A stretch of DNA of 64,000 bases from assembly GCA_029007845.1 (NCBI GenBank), contig JAQXIP010000015.1, positions 1 to 64,000 on the forward strand, in the 5' to 3' direction. Origin of the DNA: Clostridiales bacterium. Lineage in GTDB: Bacteria > Bacillota > Clostridia > Lachnospirales > Lachnospiraceae. A model generated the notes under the pieces. The model was not told the origin of the DNA and did no database searches. It saw only the letters and a list, made by a program, of their open reading frames with translations. Numbering within the stretch: the stretch's first letter is position 1; the number at the start of each line of letters is the position of its first letter. The position numbers and the translations under genes were made by a program. This document shows positions 36,996-46,998 of this stretch, piece by piece.

Positions 36996-37922
36996 ATGGA
37001 TGAAAAACGATATGCAGTGCTCATTGATTCTGATAACATATCGGCAAAATATATTGCGCTGATTCTGGATGAGATGACAAAGTACGGGGTAATTACTTAT
37101 AAACGGATCTATGGAGACTGGACCAGCACCCAGGCCAACAAATGGAAAAATGAATTGTTGGAAAACTCCATCACGCCAATCCAGCAGTTTAATAATACGG
37201 TGGGGAAAAATGCCACTGATTCAGCGCTGATTATTGATGCCATGGACATTTTATATACAAAAAATGTAGATGGGTTCTGTATTGTGTCCAGTGACGGGGA
37301 CTTTACCCGGCTGGCAAGCCGGCTTCGGGAATCTGGTATGGAAGTGATTGGAATGGGGGAGAATAAAACCCCTCGTTCCTTCCGGGCAGCCTGCTCTGTA
37401 TTTACCAATCTGGAGATCCTTCTGGAGCAGGATGAAGAAGGGGATGACAATCGGTCTGTCATTGCCAAAACCACCATCGAAACGGCAATCAGGGAGATTA
37501 TTACCGAGAATGAAAATAAAGGCCGGCAGACCGGTCTTGGAGAACTGGGAAGCCGCCTGTTAAAGAAATATTCTGATTTTGATGTACGAAATTATGGATA
37601 CAGTTCCCTTTCTAAGTTCTTAGAAGAGATGGACGGATTTACCTTAACTAAGATTAACAGTACATTCCTTGTAAGCAATCAGGATAATGAGGACTCCCGG
37701 GAAAAATTGAATCAGTATGTGATTTCCTGTGTGCGGCAGGCCGGAAAAAATGGTATGGAACTGGGTGTTCTTGGTCAAAGAGTCCACAAGCAGTACCCGG
37801 ATTTCAAGGTGAAGGATTTCGGATATTCCGCCTTTATCAAATTTGTGCAGTCCATCAAAGAACTGGAAGTCCGGGAGAATAAACAGGACAGCAAAATGGT
37901 ATATCTGGTGGGGGAAGTTTAG
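36996..37922 (+). CDS. NYN domain (PIN-like, LabA/MARF1-type) protein with two OST-HTH/LOTUS repeats
   Basis: AVLIDSDNISAKYIALILDEM, DSALIIDAMDILYTKNVDGFCIVSSDGDFTRLASRLRESG; repeats LGELGSRLLKKYSDFDVRNYGYSSLSKFL and LGVLGQRVHKQYPDFKVKDFGYSAFIKFV. Confidence 0.88.
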   Translation: MDEKRYAVLIDSDNISAKYIALILDEMTKYGVITYKRIYGDWTSTQANKWKNELLENSITPIQQFNNTVGKNATDSALIIDAMDILYTKNVDGFCIVSSDGDFTRLASRLRESGMEVIGMGENKTPRSFRAACSVFTNLEILLEQDEEGDDNRSVIAKTTIETAIREIITENENKGRQTGLGELGSRLLKKYSDFDVRNYGYSSLSKFLEEMDGFTLTKINSTFLVSNQDNEDSREKLNQYVISCVRQAGKNGMELGVLGQRVHKQYPDFKVKDFGYSAFIKFVQSIKELEVRENKQDSKMVYLVGEV

Positions 37923-37938
37923 AACGGTTAGTACTGCT

Positions 37939-37975
37939 GTCCGGTATTTGATCTAAAGAGGATGAAATACCGGAC
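37939..37975. terminator. Convergent-gene hairpin overlapping the end of the PHP CDS
   Basis: GTCCGGTATTT...AAATACCGGAC, 11-bp stem. Confidence 0.6.
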
Positions 37976-38759
37976 GGCGGTTTTCATAGGTGGTATAGGA
38001 ATCAAATCCAAGGGATAACAGAAGTGCTTCTGCACGGGAAAAGTCTGCACCAAGATGGTCATGGGAATGGGCATCAGAGCCAATGGTAAGTATAGTTCCA
38101 CCTAGTTCCCGGTAGCGGGCAAGAACTTCGTGCTGGGGATTTGGCTCTGCTCCAATGACCCGATAGCCGCTTGTATTCAGTTCGATTCCTTTCCCGAGCC
38201 GGATGAGGGTAGTAAGGATATCGTCTAACTGGTCTTTGTAATCCTCATAGGAATACGTGCGGATGCCGGAAGGGGCATACCGCACCACATAGTCTAAATG
38301 TCCGTAGATGTCAAAGGACTGAAAAACTGCCAGATTGGATCGAATCGTTTCAAAATAAGCCCGGATACTGTGGGCTTCTTCTTTTCCCTGCCAGTACTGT
38401 GGATAATACGGATCCTCATCGTCAATCAGATGGGAGGAGCAGATGACAAAATCAAAAGGATAAGAGGAAACTAATTTCTCACACCGGCTGGCAAGATGAG
38501 GCCGCATTCCAAGCTCGATTCCGGCACGGATAGACAGATCGTTATGATAAATTTTTCGCAGTCTTTGGATCTCCTCAAAATAGGCATCCACATCAAATTC
38601 AAAACGCTCGGTATAACGCAGGGGGTAATCATAATCCATATGGTCTGTAAAGCATAACTCGGTCATTCCCTGCCGGATTGCCTCCTGTACCTGGGCCTCC
38701 ATTTTTTCTTTGGAATCATCCGAAAAGAAGGAATGGAGGTGATAATCTGCCTGAATCAT
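37953..38759 (-). CDS. PHP-domain histidinol-phosphatase (HisJ/HisK type)
   Basis: DYHLHSFFSDDSKEKMEAQVQEAIRQGMTELCFTDHMDYDYP; IYGHLDYVVRYAP; GSDAHSHDHLG. Confidence 0.9.
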   Translation of the reverse strand: MIQADYHLHSFFSDDSKEKMEAQVQEAIRQGMTELCFTDHMDYDYPLRYTERFEFDVDAYFEEIQRLRKIYHNDLSIRAGIELGMRPHLASRCEKLVSSYPFDFVICSSHLIDDEDPYYPQYWQGKEEAHSIRAYFETIRSNLAVFQSFDIYGHLDYVVRYAPSGIRTYSYEDYKDQLDDILTTLIRLGKGIELNTSGYRVIGAEPNPQHEVLARYRELGGTILTIGSDAHSHDHLGADFSRAEALLLSLGFDSYTTYENRRPVFHPL

Positions 38760-38776
38760 GTAAGGTCTCCTTTCCT

Positions 38777-40045
38777 TTATGGCCCCTGAATGACCGGTTC
38801 CTCTTTCTTAGGCTGTGTCTGAGCTTTTTGAGCCTGCACTTCCGGTTCTTGAGCCTGCTGCTGTTGTTCTCTGTTTTTAACGGCATCCGGATTCCAGACT
38901 TCTGCAGTATCTCTTAAAAATTGATACATTGTTTCTGGGGATTTGATTGCAAAAAGTTTACCTTTTTCTATTAGTTCGTCCATATTTATATTTGTGTCAA
39001 AATACACATCGGCAGCATCAGAGCATTCAGATTTTATCTGCTGCAAATTATTAGTAGGCCATTTCATGTTAGATATTGTAAGAGGGAGTCTTTTTTGTAT
39101 GAGCATTGAGGTGAATGCTTCTTTCAGATGCTCAGATGCTGCATTGGTCAGCTCCGTAGCTATGTTTTTATTCCGGCATGTTTTTAATTGTCTTATGCAG
39201 TTAAATGCATTCTCGGAATGCTTTTTTGCATCTAATTCTAATTTTGCGGCAACGACATAACGCGGGGGTGCCATTGTAGTAAAATCAAGCTGTTCTAAAA
39301 CGTCCTTTGCATCGTTAAGGCACTCTTTTTGGGTCTCACTTTGGAAGAGCGGTTTTTTTGAAGCTGCCAGGTCAATTGAATCGCTATATGGTAAACTCTC
39401 TGACAGTTCAGCCTGAAGATTATCGAAGATATCCCGGTTATCCTTATAGCGAGTATTCCAGTTATCTGCTAATTGTTTTATCGCTTGTTGGGAACTTTTC
39501 GCATTATTTACAAGTTCACGATGCCTGGTTTGAAGCGTGTTATATTCCTCTTTACTGCGCATATTCTTAGTAAAAACCTTGAAGAATCTGGCTATTTTTT
39601 CCCAGATAGTAAACTCTTTTTGAAGAGGCTGGCTGTTGGCAGCATGAGTATTCTCATCACTAAGTGTCAGTTCTTCAGGTCCATCTACGCCGAAAGGAGT
39701 TACAAAAGTTGCTGGAACATTCATATGATTGCAGACTCCCACAAACAGGACAGCACATTTACGAATACTGTCTTCACGGAGTGTCGTTGGATCTTTTCCC
39801 AGATCTTTAATACATTGTGCCAGTGTTTTATCACCCACATAAAGATAATCTTCCATCCGAATTCCTTTTTGGAACTTATTATTTTTTCTTAGCCTATCCT
39901 GAAGTGACTGGAGTGTTGTGTCCAGTTCTTTGGCCGTGTCGGAATCTAATGCGTCTGTTAGGGCAACTTCAAGGTCGGTGCTTTGAAGTTCAGATAAAGT
40001 TTTATTCATTTGATACTTATACGATTCTTTTGGCATAGTAATCAT
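38777..40045 (-). CDS. Hypothetical 422-aa protein, Q/K/P-rich C-terminus, no recognised domain
   Basis: Long ORF with charged helical composition; contains WEKIARFFKVFTKNMRSKEEYNT and tail EQQQQAQEPEVQAQKAQTQPKKEEP. Confidence 0.75.
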   Translation of the reverse strand: MITMPKESYKYQMNKTLSELQSTDLEVALTDALDSDTAKELDTTLQSLQDRLRKNNKFQKGIRMEDYLYVGDKTLAQCIKDLGKDPTTLREDSIRKCAVLFVGVCNHMNVPATFVTPFGVDGPEELTLSDENTHAANSQPLQKEFTIWEKIARFFKVFTKNMRSKEEYNTLQTRHRELVNNAKSSQQAIKQLADNWNTRYKDNRDIFDNLQAELSESLPYSDSIDLAASKKPLFQSETQKECLNDAKDVLEQLDFTTMAPPRYVVAAKLELDAKKHSENAFNCIRQLKTCRNKNIATELTNAASEHLKEAFTSMLIQKRLPLTISNMKWPTNNLQQIKSECSDAADVYFDTNINMDELIEKGKLFAIKSPETMYQFLRDTAEVWNPDAVKNREQQQQAQEPEVQAQKAQTQPKKEEPVIQGP

Positions 40046-40168
40046 CCTTTCTTTTATTTACTCAAACCTCGCACATGTGAATCAGATGGTATGCCACTAT
40101 CATAGCATATCATCCATGACAAATTAGTGACAGATATTCAAACTTTGCATGTGGATAATTTGAAACAG

Positions 40169-41926
40169 TTATTCTACCTGGGTTAGGGAAGAAATATCGG
40201 GTGTGGCAATCATGGAGTAATTGGTATAGTAAATGACAAATCCTGGTTTGCTTCCGTTTGGCTTTTTGACCTGTTTTTTCTCCACATAATCAATTTCCAC
40301 TTTTCCCATCTCCCGGCCTTTGGAGTAATAGGCAGCAAGGGCAGCTGCTTCCTCGAAGACCCGGTCAGGAAGCTCTTCTCCCTGGCTTTTTACGATGACA
40401 TGGGAGCCTGCCATTCCCTTTGCATGAAACCACCAGTCGTTTCCACTGGCAAAGTGAAAGGTGAGTTCATCGTTCTGATAGTTATTCTTTCCTACATAGA
40501 TATCATATCCGTCACTGGAGCGGTAGTGCAGTGGCTTGCTGGTCACCTTTTCTTTCCGGGACTTTTTCTTGCCGCTGTCGCCATGGTTGTGGTATTTCAG
40601 ATAGCCGTAATCAGTCAGTTCCTGGCGAAGCTGGACAAGATCACTCTCTACCAGGGCAATGTCCAGGGCATTGCTTATGGATTCCAGATGTTCCAGCTCT
40701 TCACAGGTTTCCTTTAACTGGATGGTAACGGCTTCATTGGTCCGTTTTAATTTGTTGTATTTATCAAAATAATGCCTGGCATTTTCCATGGCATTTTTCG
40801 CAGGATCAAGGGGAATGCGGATTGGCTCATTAGTGTAATAATTCACGCATTCCAGTTCCCTGGCACCTTCTTTTAATTCATAGCCGTAAGTGGTGAGCAT
40901 TTCACCGTATATTTTAAACTTGTCCCGTTTTTCGGTGTCTTTCAGCTGCTTTTCCTGAATGTCCTTTTTTTTCTGGACACGCTCTAAGGCTGTGTTGACG
41001 ATACGGCGAAGATCCGATGATTTCTGCCGGATCCGGGTAATGGTATCCCGCATGGAGTAGTAGTCTGACAGCAATGCCGAGATGGATTCATAAGGCTTCT
41101 GGTTCTCTTTCGGATAAAGTGCCAGGGGAAATGAGGCATATTCACAAGGAGTACTTTCTTCCATAATCATTACCGGCTGGTAGCTGTGGCTGAGGATATC
41201 TTCCACGAACCGTTCAAAGTTGTGGGACAGGTGCAGAAGCTCTGCCTCGGTTAGGGAAGAGACTGCACGGTCGCTTTCGATGGAAGCCCGGCAGCAGATT
41301 TCATTTGCCATAAGGGGGCTGATTCCGGTAAGGGAAGTATAGATGGCCTTTCCAATGCTGGCAGCCTTACTGGTGATGACAGAAAGAAACTGTTCCTGGG
41401 TGATGGTCAGCGGATTTTCTTTGTGCTGTGTCTCAGGGATAAAATAATCTCTTCCCGGCAGAACTTCCCGGACGGAGCTTACCAGACCGGAGATATGCTT
41501 AATGCTGTCCACGATATGGTTCTCATCATCGCAGAATATAATGTTACTATGCTTACCCATCAGTTCAATCATCAGGTGCTTCTTACAGGTATCCCCCATC
41601 TCGTTTAAATGCTCAATGGTAAGATCTACAATCCGTTCTAACCCCGGCTGTGTTACGGATAGAATCCGGGCGCTGTTTAGATGCTTCCTCAGCAGCATAC
41701 AGAAGTTCGGGGCGGTCATAGGACTTGGTTTGTTGGTGTCTGTCAGATACAAAAGAGGCAGGCTTGCATCTGCAGAGGCAAACAGCCGGTACTGCCGACC
41801 GTTATTTTTGATTGTAAACAGGAGTGCATCATTTTCCGGCTGGGCGATTTTTACAATGCGTCCCCCGGTAAGAGTGGTATCCAGTTCATAAACCAGGTTG
41901 GAGATTACCGTTCCGTCAAATGCCAT
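40169..41926 (-). CDS. rqcH: Rqc2 homolog RqcH (NFACT/FbpA family)
   Basis: MAFDGTVISNLVYELDTTLTGGRIVKIAQPENDALLFTIKNNGRQYRLFASADASLP...; C-terminal NFACT-R YRSSDGYDIYVGKNNYQNDELTFHFASGNDWWFHAKGMAGSHVIVK. Start placed at 41926 after AAAGGAG. Confidence 0.95.
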   Translation of the reverse strand: MAFDGTVISNLVYELDTTLTGGRIVKIAQPENDALLFTIKNNGRQYRLFASADASLPLLYLTDTNKPSPMTAPNFCMLLRKHLNSARILSVTQPGLERIVDLTIEHLNEMGDTCKKHLMIELMGKHSNIIFCDDENHIVDSIKHISGLVSSVREVLPGRDYFIPETQHKENPLTITQEQFLSVITSKAASIGKAIYTSLTGISPLMANEICCRASIESDRAVSSLTEAELLHLSHNFERFVEDILSHSYQPVMIMEESTPCEYASFPLALYPKENQKPYESISALLSDYYSMRDTITRIRQKSSDLRRIVNTALERVQKKKDIQEKQLKDTEKRDKFKIYGEMLTTYGYELKEGARELECVNYYTNEPIRIPLDPAKNAMENARHYFDKYNKLKRTNEAVTIQLKETCEELEHLESISNALDIALVESDLVQLRQELTDYGYLKYHNHGDSGKKKSRKEKVTSKPLHYRSSDGYDIYVGKNNYQNDELTFHFASGNDWWFHAKGMAGSHVIVKSQGEELPDRVFEEAAALAAYYSKGREMGKVEIDYVEKKQVKKPNGSKPGFVIYYTNYSMIATPDISSLTQVE

Positions 41927-42208
41927 GATTGTTGGCTCCTTTCTTGTCAAGTATTGCTATTATATCACGATTTTAGCTGCCGGTACAATTCCTTTCTTTT
42001 CACCCCGTTTGCTTTCGCACGGGGATACCAGACAAACAAAGAGGCCTGAATCTTCCATAACAGACGGGGCCAGTTTGGAGAAACCATAAGATCAGGCTTG
42101 GTTTTTCTGCATAATATAGCATGGGAAGCCTGTTTTATGGCGGTTCCTATATTTTTATTTGGTCCATGTCCAAGAGGGATATCTTTTAGAAATGGAAGCA
42201 TCCCTTTC

Positions 42209-42237
42209 TTGACGAATACACAGAAAAACATTATAAT
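42209..42237 (+). promoter_or_regulatory. Promoter upstream of yicC
   Basis: TTGACG-N17-TATAAT. Confidence 0.8.
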
Positions 42238-42294
42238 AAGGTGATCTGGGCTTATGCCTGTGGAAATGAAGGAAAGGACACTGGTGTACAGGAT

Positions 42295-43173
42295 ATGATT
42301 AAGAGCATGACCGGGTTTGGCCGGAGTGAGAAGACAACAAAAGAATGCAAGATAACCGTTGAGATAAAAGCGGTCAACCACCGTTACTGCGATCTTTCCA
42401 TCCGTCTTCCGAAAAAGTTTAATTTTTTTGAAGCTGGAATCCGCACGGTATTGAAAGAATATATTGAAAGAGGCAAGGTGGACGTCTTTATCAGTTATGA
42501 AGATTATACAGAAGGCGCCGGGTGCGTGAAGTTAAATGAGGAGCTGGCAAAAGATTACCAGAGACAATTAGAACGGCTGGCTGAGATTACAGGGCTTGCG
42601 AAAGACATTACCGTAAGCGGATTGTCCCGCTATCCGGATGTGCTCTCCCTGGAAGAACAGAGTGTGGATGAAAAGCAGCTGTGGGCTGAACTGGAAGAAG
42701 TTGTCCGGGACGCTGCTGCTCATTTTGTAGAGTCCAGGGAACGGGAAGGTGAGAACCTGAAACAGGATCTTCTGGAAAAGCTGGATGACATGGCCTCTCT
42801 GGTGGCAGAAGTGGAAAAACGTTCTCCGGAGGTGTTAGCAGAATACCGGGAAAAATTAACGGCCAAGGTTGGGGAACTGCTGGGAGATACCAAACTGGAT
42901 GAAGGAGTTCTTGCAACGGAGCTGACCATCTTTGCAGATAAAATCTGTGTGGATGAGGAGACGGTACGGCTAAAAAGCCATATTTCCAATATGAAAGCAG
43001 AGCTTGAGAAAAAAGATGCCGTGGGAAGAAAACTGGATTTTATTGCCCAGGAGATGAACCGGGAAGCCAACACCACCCTTTCCAAGGCAAATGATATGGA
43101 AGTGACCAATCTGGCGATTGAACTGAAAACGGAGATTGAGAAGGTTCGGGAACAGATTCAGAATATTGAATAA
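42295..43173 (+). CDS. yicC: YicC/YloC family endoribonuclease
   Basis: MIKSMTGFGRSEKTTKECKITVEIKAVNHRYCDLSIRLPKKFNFFE...; start placed downstream of the promoter. Confidence 0.95.
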   Translation: MIKSMTGFGRSEKTTKECKITVEIKAVNHRYCDLSIRLPKKFNFFEAGIRTVLKEYIERGKVDVFISYEDYTEGAGCVKLNEELAKDYQRQLERLAEITGLAKDITVSGLSRYPDVLSLEEQSVDEKQLWAELEEVVRDAAAHFVESREREGENLKQDLLEKLDDMASLVAEVEKRSPEVLAEYREKLTAKVGELLGDTKLDEGVLATELTIFADKICVDEETVRLKSHISNMKAELEKKDAVGRKLDFIAQEMNREANTTLSKANDMEVTNLAIELKTEIEKVREQIQNIE

Positions 43174-43198
43174 AATGTATGCAGGAGGTGGCGATTGG

Positions 43199-43435
43199 GT
43201 GAACCGTATGGTAAATATTGGTTTTGGTAATATTGCCAATGCAGATAAAATCATCAGCATTATCAGTCCGGAAGCGGCACCGGTAAAACGGCTGGTGCAG
43301 GCGGCAAAGGATGATGGAACAGCTATTGATGCCACCTGTGGACGTAAGACGAAATCAGTACTGGTTATGGAGAACCGGAGTGTGGTACTTTCCGCGTTGC
43401 TGCCGGAGACGATTGCCAGCCGGATTAATCAATAA
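43199..43435 (+). CDS. remA: Extracellular matrix regulator RemA family (DUF370)
   Basis: MVNIGFGNIANADKIISIISPEAAPVKRLVQAAKDDGTAIDATCGRKTKSVLVMENRSVVLSALLPETI; GTG 43199 has the better RBS spacing (ATG 43208 is the alternative). Confidence 0.92.
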   Translation: MNRMVNIGFGNIANADKIISIISPEAAPVKRLVQAAKDDGTAIDATCGRKTKSVLVMENRSVVLSALLPETIASRINQ

Positions 43436-43451
43436 ATGGAGGTAGCACAAG

Positions 43452-44132
43452 ATGAAACAAAGAGGAATCTTAACCGTTGTGTCAGGATTTGCTGGTTCTG
43501 GAAAAGGAACGGTTATGAAAGCACTGCTTAGCAAGTATGACTATGGCCTGTCCATCTCTGCCACAACCCGAAGCCCGAGACCGGGTGAAGAACATGGACG
43601 GGAGTATTTCTTTTTGACAAGAGAGCAATTTGAGAGTATGATAAAAGGCGACCAGCTGATTGAATATGCGGAATATGTGGGAAACTATTATGGAACACCA
43701 CGCCAATACGTGGAAGAGCAGCTGGAACAGGGGCGAAATGTAATCCTGGAGATTGAAGTGCAGGGCGCATTAAAGGTGAAGGAAAAATATCCGGATACTT
43801 TGCTCTTGTTTTTGACACCTCCTTCTGCGGATGAATTAAAAGCACGTCTGGTTGGAAGGGGAACCGAAGATGCATCGACCATTGCAAAAAGAATGGAGCG
43901 TGCTGCAAAAGAAGCGGAAATGATTGAAAAGTACGATTATCTTGTGGTCAATGACCAGGTGGAAAGATGCGTGGAAGAAGTAAACCGCATTATTACCAGC
44001 CGGCAGGCTGCCGTATCTAACAATATGGAACTGGTAGCAGAACTGACGGAAGAATTGGTGCGTATGGCATCGGAATCTGGCAATGGCGAAAAGAAAAAAT
44101 TGGCTGTTTCGCCGGATAGGAAAGCGAAGTAG
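43452..44132 (+). CDS. gmk: Guanylate kinase
   Basis: LTVVSGFAGSGKGTVMKALLSKYDYGLSISATTRSPRPGEEHGREYFF. Confidence 0.96.
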   Translation: MKQRGILTVVSGFAGSGKGTVMKALLSKYDYGLSISATTRSPRPGEEHGREYFFLTREQFESMIKGDQLIEYAEYVGNYYGTPRQYVEEQLEQGRNVILEIEVQGALKVKEKYPDTLLLFLTPPSADELKARLVGRGTEDASTIAKRMERAAKEAEMIEKYDYLVVNDQVERCVEEVNRIITSRQAAVSNNMELVAELTEELVRMASESGNGEKKKLAVSPDRKAK

Positions 44133-44175
44133 TTGATTCATTTATATTATGTGGAGTCTGAAAGGAGACAAATTT

Positions 44176-44424
44176 ATGTTACATCCATCTTACAGAGATC
44201 TTATGGCAGTGGTAAACAGTGAGGTAGAACCAGGCGAACAGCCAGTGGTAAACAGCCGTTATGCAATCGTTATGGCAACCGCAAAAAGGGCAAGACAGCT
44301 GATTGACGGAGCAGAACCGCTTGTTGACGTAGATTGCCCGAAGCCGTTATCGATTGCGGTAGATGAAGTATACCAGAATAAAGTAACCATCGTTGGCGAT
44401 GGAGAAGAAGAGATTCAGGCATAG
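44176..44424 (+). CDS. rpoZ: DNA-directed RNA polymerase subunit omega
   Basis: MLHPSYRDLMAVVNSEVEPGEQPVVNSRYAIVMATAKRARQLIDG; immediately after gmk. Confidence 0.92.
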   Translation: MLHPSYRDLMAVVNSEVEPGEQPVVNSRYAIVMATAKRARQLIDGAEPLVDVDCPKPLSIAVDEVYQNKVTIVGDGEEEIQA

Positions 44425-44446
44425 GGAAAGATAACAGGGGGCTGTC

Positions 44447-45046
44447 ATGAGCGATTTTGAGTCAGTGAAGGAAACAGAAGAAAGAGCAGAAACAGAAGAA
44501 AAAGAAAACCGGAGAAGCAAACTTAAGGGCTTTTTTTTAGAACTGATCATTTATGCCCTGATTCTGGTTGCCTGTGTAACGGTAATTCCTAACTATGTGC
44601 TTCAGAGAACGATTGTAAGTGGACATTCCATGGAGGATACCTTACAGGACGGTGACAATCTGTTAGTAGAAAAAGTAAGTTACCATTTTACACAGCCGAA
44701 ACGCTTTGACATCGTGATGTTTTATCCTTATGGAAAAGAAGCAAAAGAATATTATGTGAAACGAGTAATCGGACTGCCAGGTGAGACAATCCAGATTAAA
44801 GGGGAAGACATTTATATTAATGGGAGTATTCTTGAGGAACATTATGGAAAAGATCCCATTGATTACAGTGGAATTGCAGAACATCCCCTGACTCTTGGAG
44901 AAGATGAATATTTCCTGATGGGGGATAACCGGGAGGTAAGCCTGGACAGCCGTTACGAAGAGGTGGGACCCGTACATAAAAAATTAATTAGTGGCAGGGC
45001 TCTTATTCGGATCTGGCCGTTTTCCGAATTTGGTTCGGTAGAATAA
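44447..45046 (+). CDS. lepB: Signal peptidase I
   Basis: SGHSMEDTLQDGDNLLVEKVSYHFTQPKRFDIVMFYP...KEYYVKRVIGLPGETIQI...LMGDNREVSLDSR. Confidence 0.95.
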   Translation: MSDFESVKETEERAETEEKENRRSKLKGFFLELIIYALILVACVTVIPNYVLQRTIVSGHSMEDTLQDGDNLLVEKVSYHFTQPKRFDIVMFYPYGKEAKEYYVKRVIGLPGETIQIKGEDIYINGSILEEHYGKDPIDYSGIAEHPLTLGEDEYFLMGDNREVSLDSRYEEVGPVHKKLISGRALIRIWPFSEFGSVE

Positions 45047-45077
45047 GAGTCACATCCGCTTTAGGAGGAAAACAGAT

Positions 45078-46067
45078 ATGGATATGCAGATAAATGATAA
45101 TCAGTCAGAATTCTCTCCCATGAGAAGTCCCATTGACTCAGAAAAACAGGCTCGTCATACGTTTAATTATATGTTATTGTGCGTATTCGGGCTTTTTGTT
45201 TATGTAAATGTGGCAGAACTTCTTCTGGCACTTTTGATTCGCAATACCGTTCCATCCTTTGAAGAAAGTTCCTGGTATCAGCTTGTATTGACGGCAGCTG
45301 CCTTTTATGCAACCGGGATTCCTTTCTTTTATTTATTGTCAAAACATATTCCGGATGGACAGAAACGAAAAGAGCAAAAGCTTGCGTGGTGGAAAGTCGC
45401 CTGTATGGCACTGATTTCTTTTTTCTTAATGTATCTTTCCAATTTTATTTCACTTGCCTTTAATTTTGGAATTGGAAAACTTTTTCATCTGAATCTTACC
45501 AATCCGTTGGAAGACACACTTACCGGAATGAATATGTGGGTTGTGTTCCTTTTAACGGTCGTGCTGGCTCCAATCTTCGAAGAACTGACGTTCCGGAAAA
45601 TATTACTTGGAAAGCTGCTTCCATACGGAGAGGGAGTTGCCATTATTGTATCTGGTGTTGCATTTGGGCTGTTTCATGGCAATCTGTTCCAGTGCCTGTA
45701 TGCTGCAGTGCTTGGCATTATTTTTGGGTATGTAGTGGCAAAAACCAACCGGATCCGCTATACCATTCTTCTGCATATGATTGTGAACTTCGTGGGCAGC
45801 ATAGTGGCGTTAAATGTATTGAAATCAGAAAGCCTTGTGATTATTGGTTTATTTGGCATGACGGTTATGGCCGTTTTTTTTTCAGGAATGATTTTGTTTG
45901 TGTTAAGCATTGTCTTTAAAAAAATCAAGTTGGAGCCGACGGAAGCTGAGATTCCAAAGGGATTCCGTTTCCGGATTGCTGTATGCAACCCTGGAATGAT
46001 TTTATTTTTCATTGCTACGGTAATTTCAAGTATTTTATATGTGGTAAGTGCGTATGCAGCCGGTTAA
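45078..46067 (+). CDS. CPBP family intramembrane glutamic endopeptidase
   Basis: APIFEELTFRKILLGKLLPYG, SGVAFGLFHGNLFQCLYAAVLGIIFGYV. Confidence 0.93.
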   Translation: MDMQINDNQSEFSPMRSPIDSEKQARHTFNYMLLCVFGLFVYVNVAELLLALLIRNTVPSFEESSWYQLVLTAAAFYATGIPFFYLLSKHIPDGQKRKEQKLAWWKVACMALISFFLMYLSNFISLAFNFGIGKLFHLNLTNPLEDTLTGMNMWVVFLLTVVLAPIFEELTFRKILLGKLLPYGEGVAIIVSGVAFGLFHGNLFQCLYAAVLGIIFGYVVAKTNRIRYTILLHMIVNFVGSIVALNVLKSESLVIIGLFGMTVMAVFFSGMILFVLSIVFKKIKLEPTEAEIPKGFRFRIAVCNPGMILFFIATVISSILYVVSAYAAG

Positions 46068-46133
46068 TGGCTGCAACGTTTGTTTTGCTGTTATGGCCGG
46101 TCTTTAACCGGCTCGCAAGGAGGAGGAGATTGG

Positions 46134-46976
46134 ATGAGATTTACAAAGATGCATGGCTGTGGAAATGACTATGTCTATGTGAACTGTTTGAAAGAAAATG
46201 TTCCAGATCCGGAGAAGGTGGCAAAACTTGTAAGCGACCGGCATTTTGGAATTGGCTCTGATGGACTGATCTTAATTCAGGCGTCCGATGTGGCAGATTT
46301 CCGTATGAGTATGTATAACGCAGACGGTTCAGAGGGAAAAATGTGTGGGAATGGAGTCCGGTGTATTGCAAAATATGTGTATGACAACCGGATGACGGAT
46401 AAAAAAACAATAACGCTGGAGACAAAAGGCGGTATTAAAACACTCAATCTCACGGTTGGAGAAGATAACCTAGTTTCCCAGGTAGAAGTAGATATGGGAA
46501 AGCCGATCCTAAAGCCGGAGGATATACCAGTGGCAATTCCAGGGGATCTTGTAATCAGCGAGCCGATTGAAGTAAATGGAAAGTCTTATGATATTACCTG
46601 CGTTTCCATGGGAAATCCCCATGCAGTGGTATTTGTGAAAGATACAGAGGCAATTGATATTGAAAAGCTGGGACCTTGTTTTGAACACCATCCGGTGTTT
46701 CCAGACCGGGTAAATACAGAATTTGTCCAGATTATGAATGAACATACGATAAAAATGCGTGTATGGGAACGGGGAGCAGGAGAAACCCTTGCCTGTGGAA
46801 CCGGAGCCTGTGCCAGCGTTGTGGCAAGCTTTTTAAACGGATTTACAGAGGATACGGTTCTTGTTCATCTGCGGGGTGGTGATCTGAAGATTCATTATGA
46901 TCATGACAATGAAAAAGTAATGATGACCGGACCGGCAGCCACTGTATTTAGCGGTGAGATTTTGCTGGACGAATGA
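46134..46976 (+). CDS. dapF: Diaminopimelate epimerase
   Basis: MRFTKMHGCGNDYVYVN, MYNADGSEGKMCGNGVRCIAKYV, ACGTGACASVVA. Confidence 0.97.
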   Translation: MRFTKMHGCGNDYVYVNCLKENVPDPEKVAKLVSDRHFGIGSDGLILIQASDVADFRMSMYNADGSEGKMCGNGVRCIAKYVYDNRMTDKKTITLETKGGIKTLNLTVGEDNLVSQVEVDMGKPILKPEDIPVAIPGDLVISEPIEVNGKSYDITCVSMGNPHAVVFVKDTEAIDIEKLGPCFEHHPVFPDRVNTEFVQIMNEHTIKMRVWERGAGETLACGTGACASVVASFLNGFTEDTVLVHLRGGDLKIHYDHDNEKVMMTGPAATVFSGEILLDE

Positions 46977-46998
46977 AAGAAGAAAGAGAGGAACGCAG

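Noticed and set aside
42241-42294. Longer YicC starting at GTG 42241
   Set aside because: It lies at the predicted TSS; MIKSMTGFGR at 42295 is the family N-terminus.
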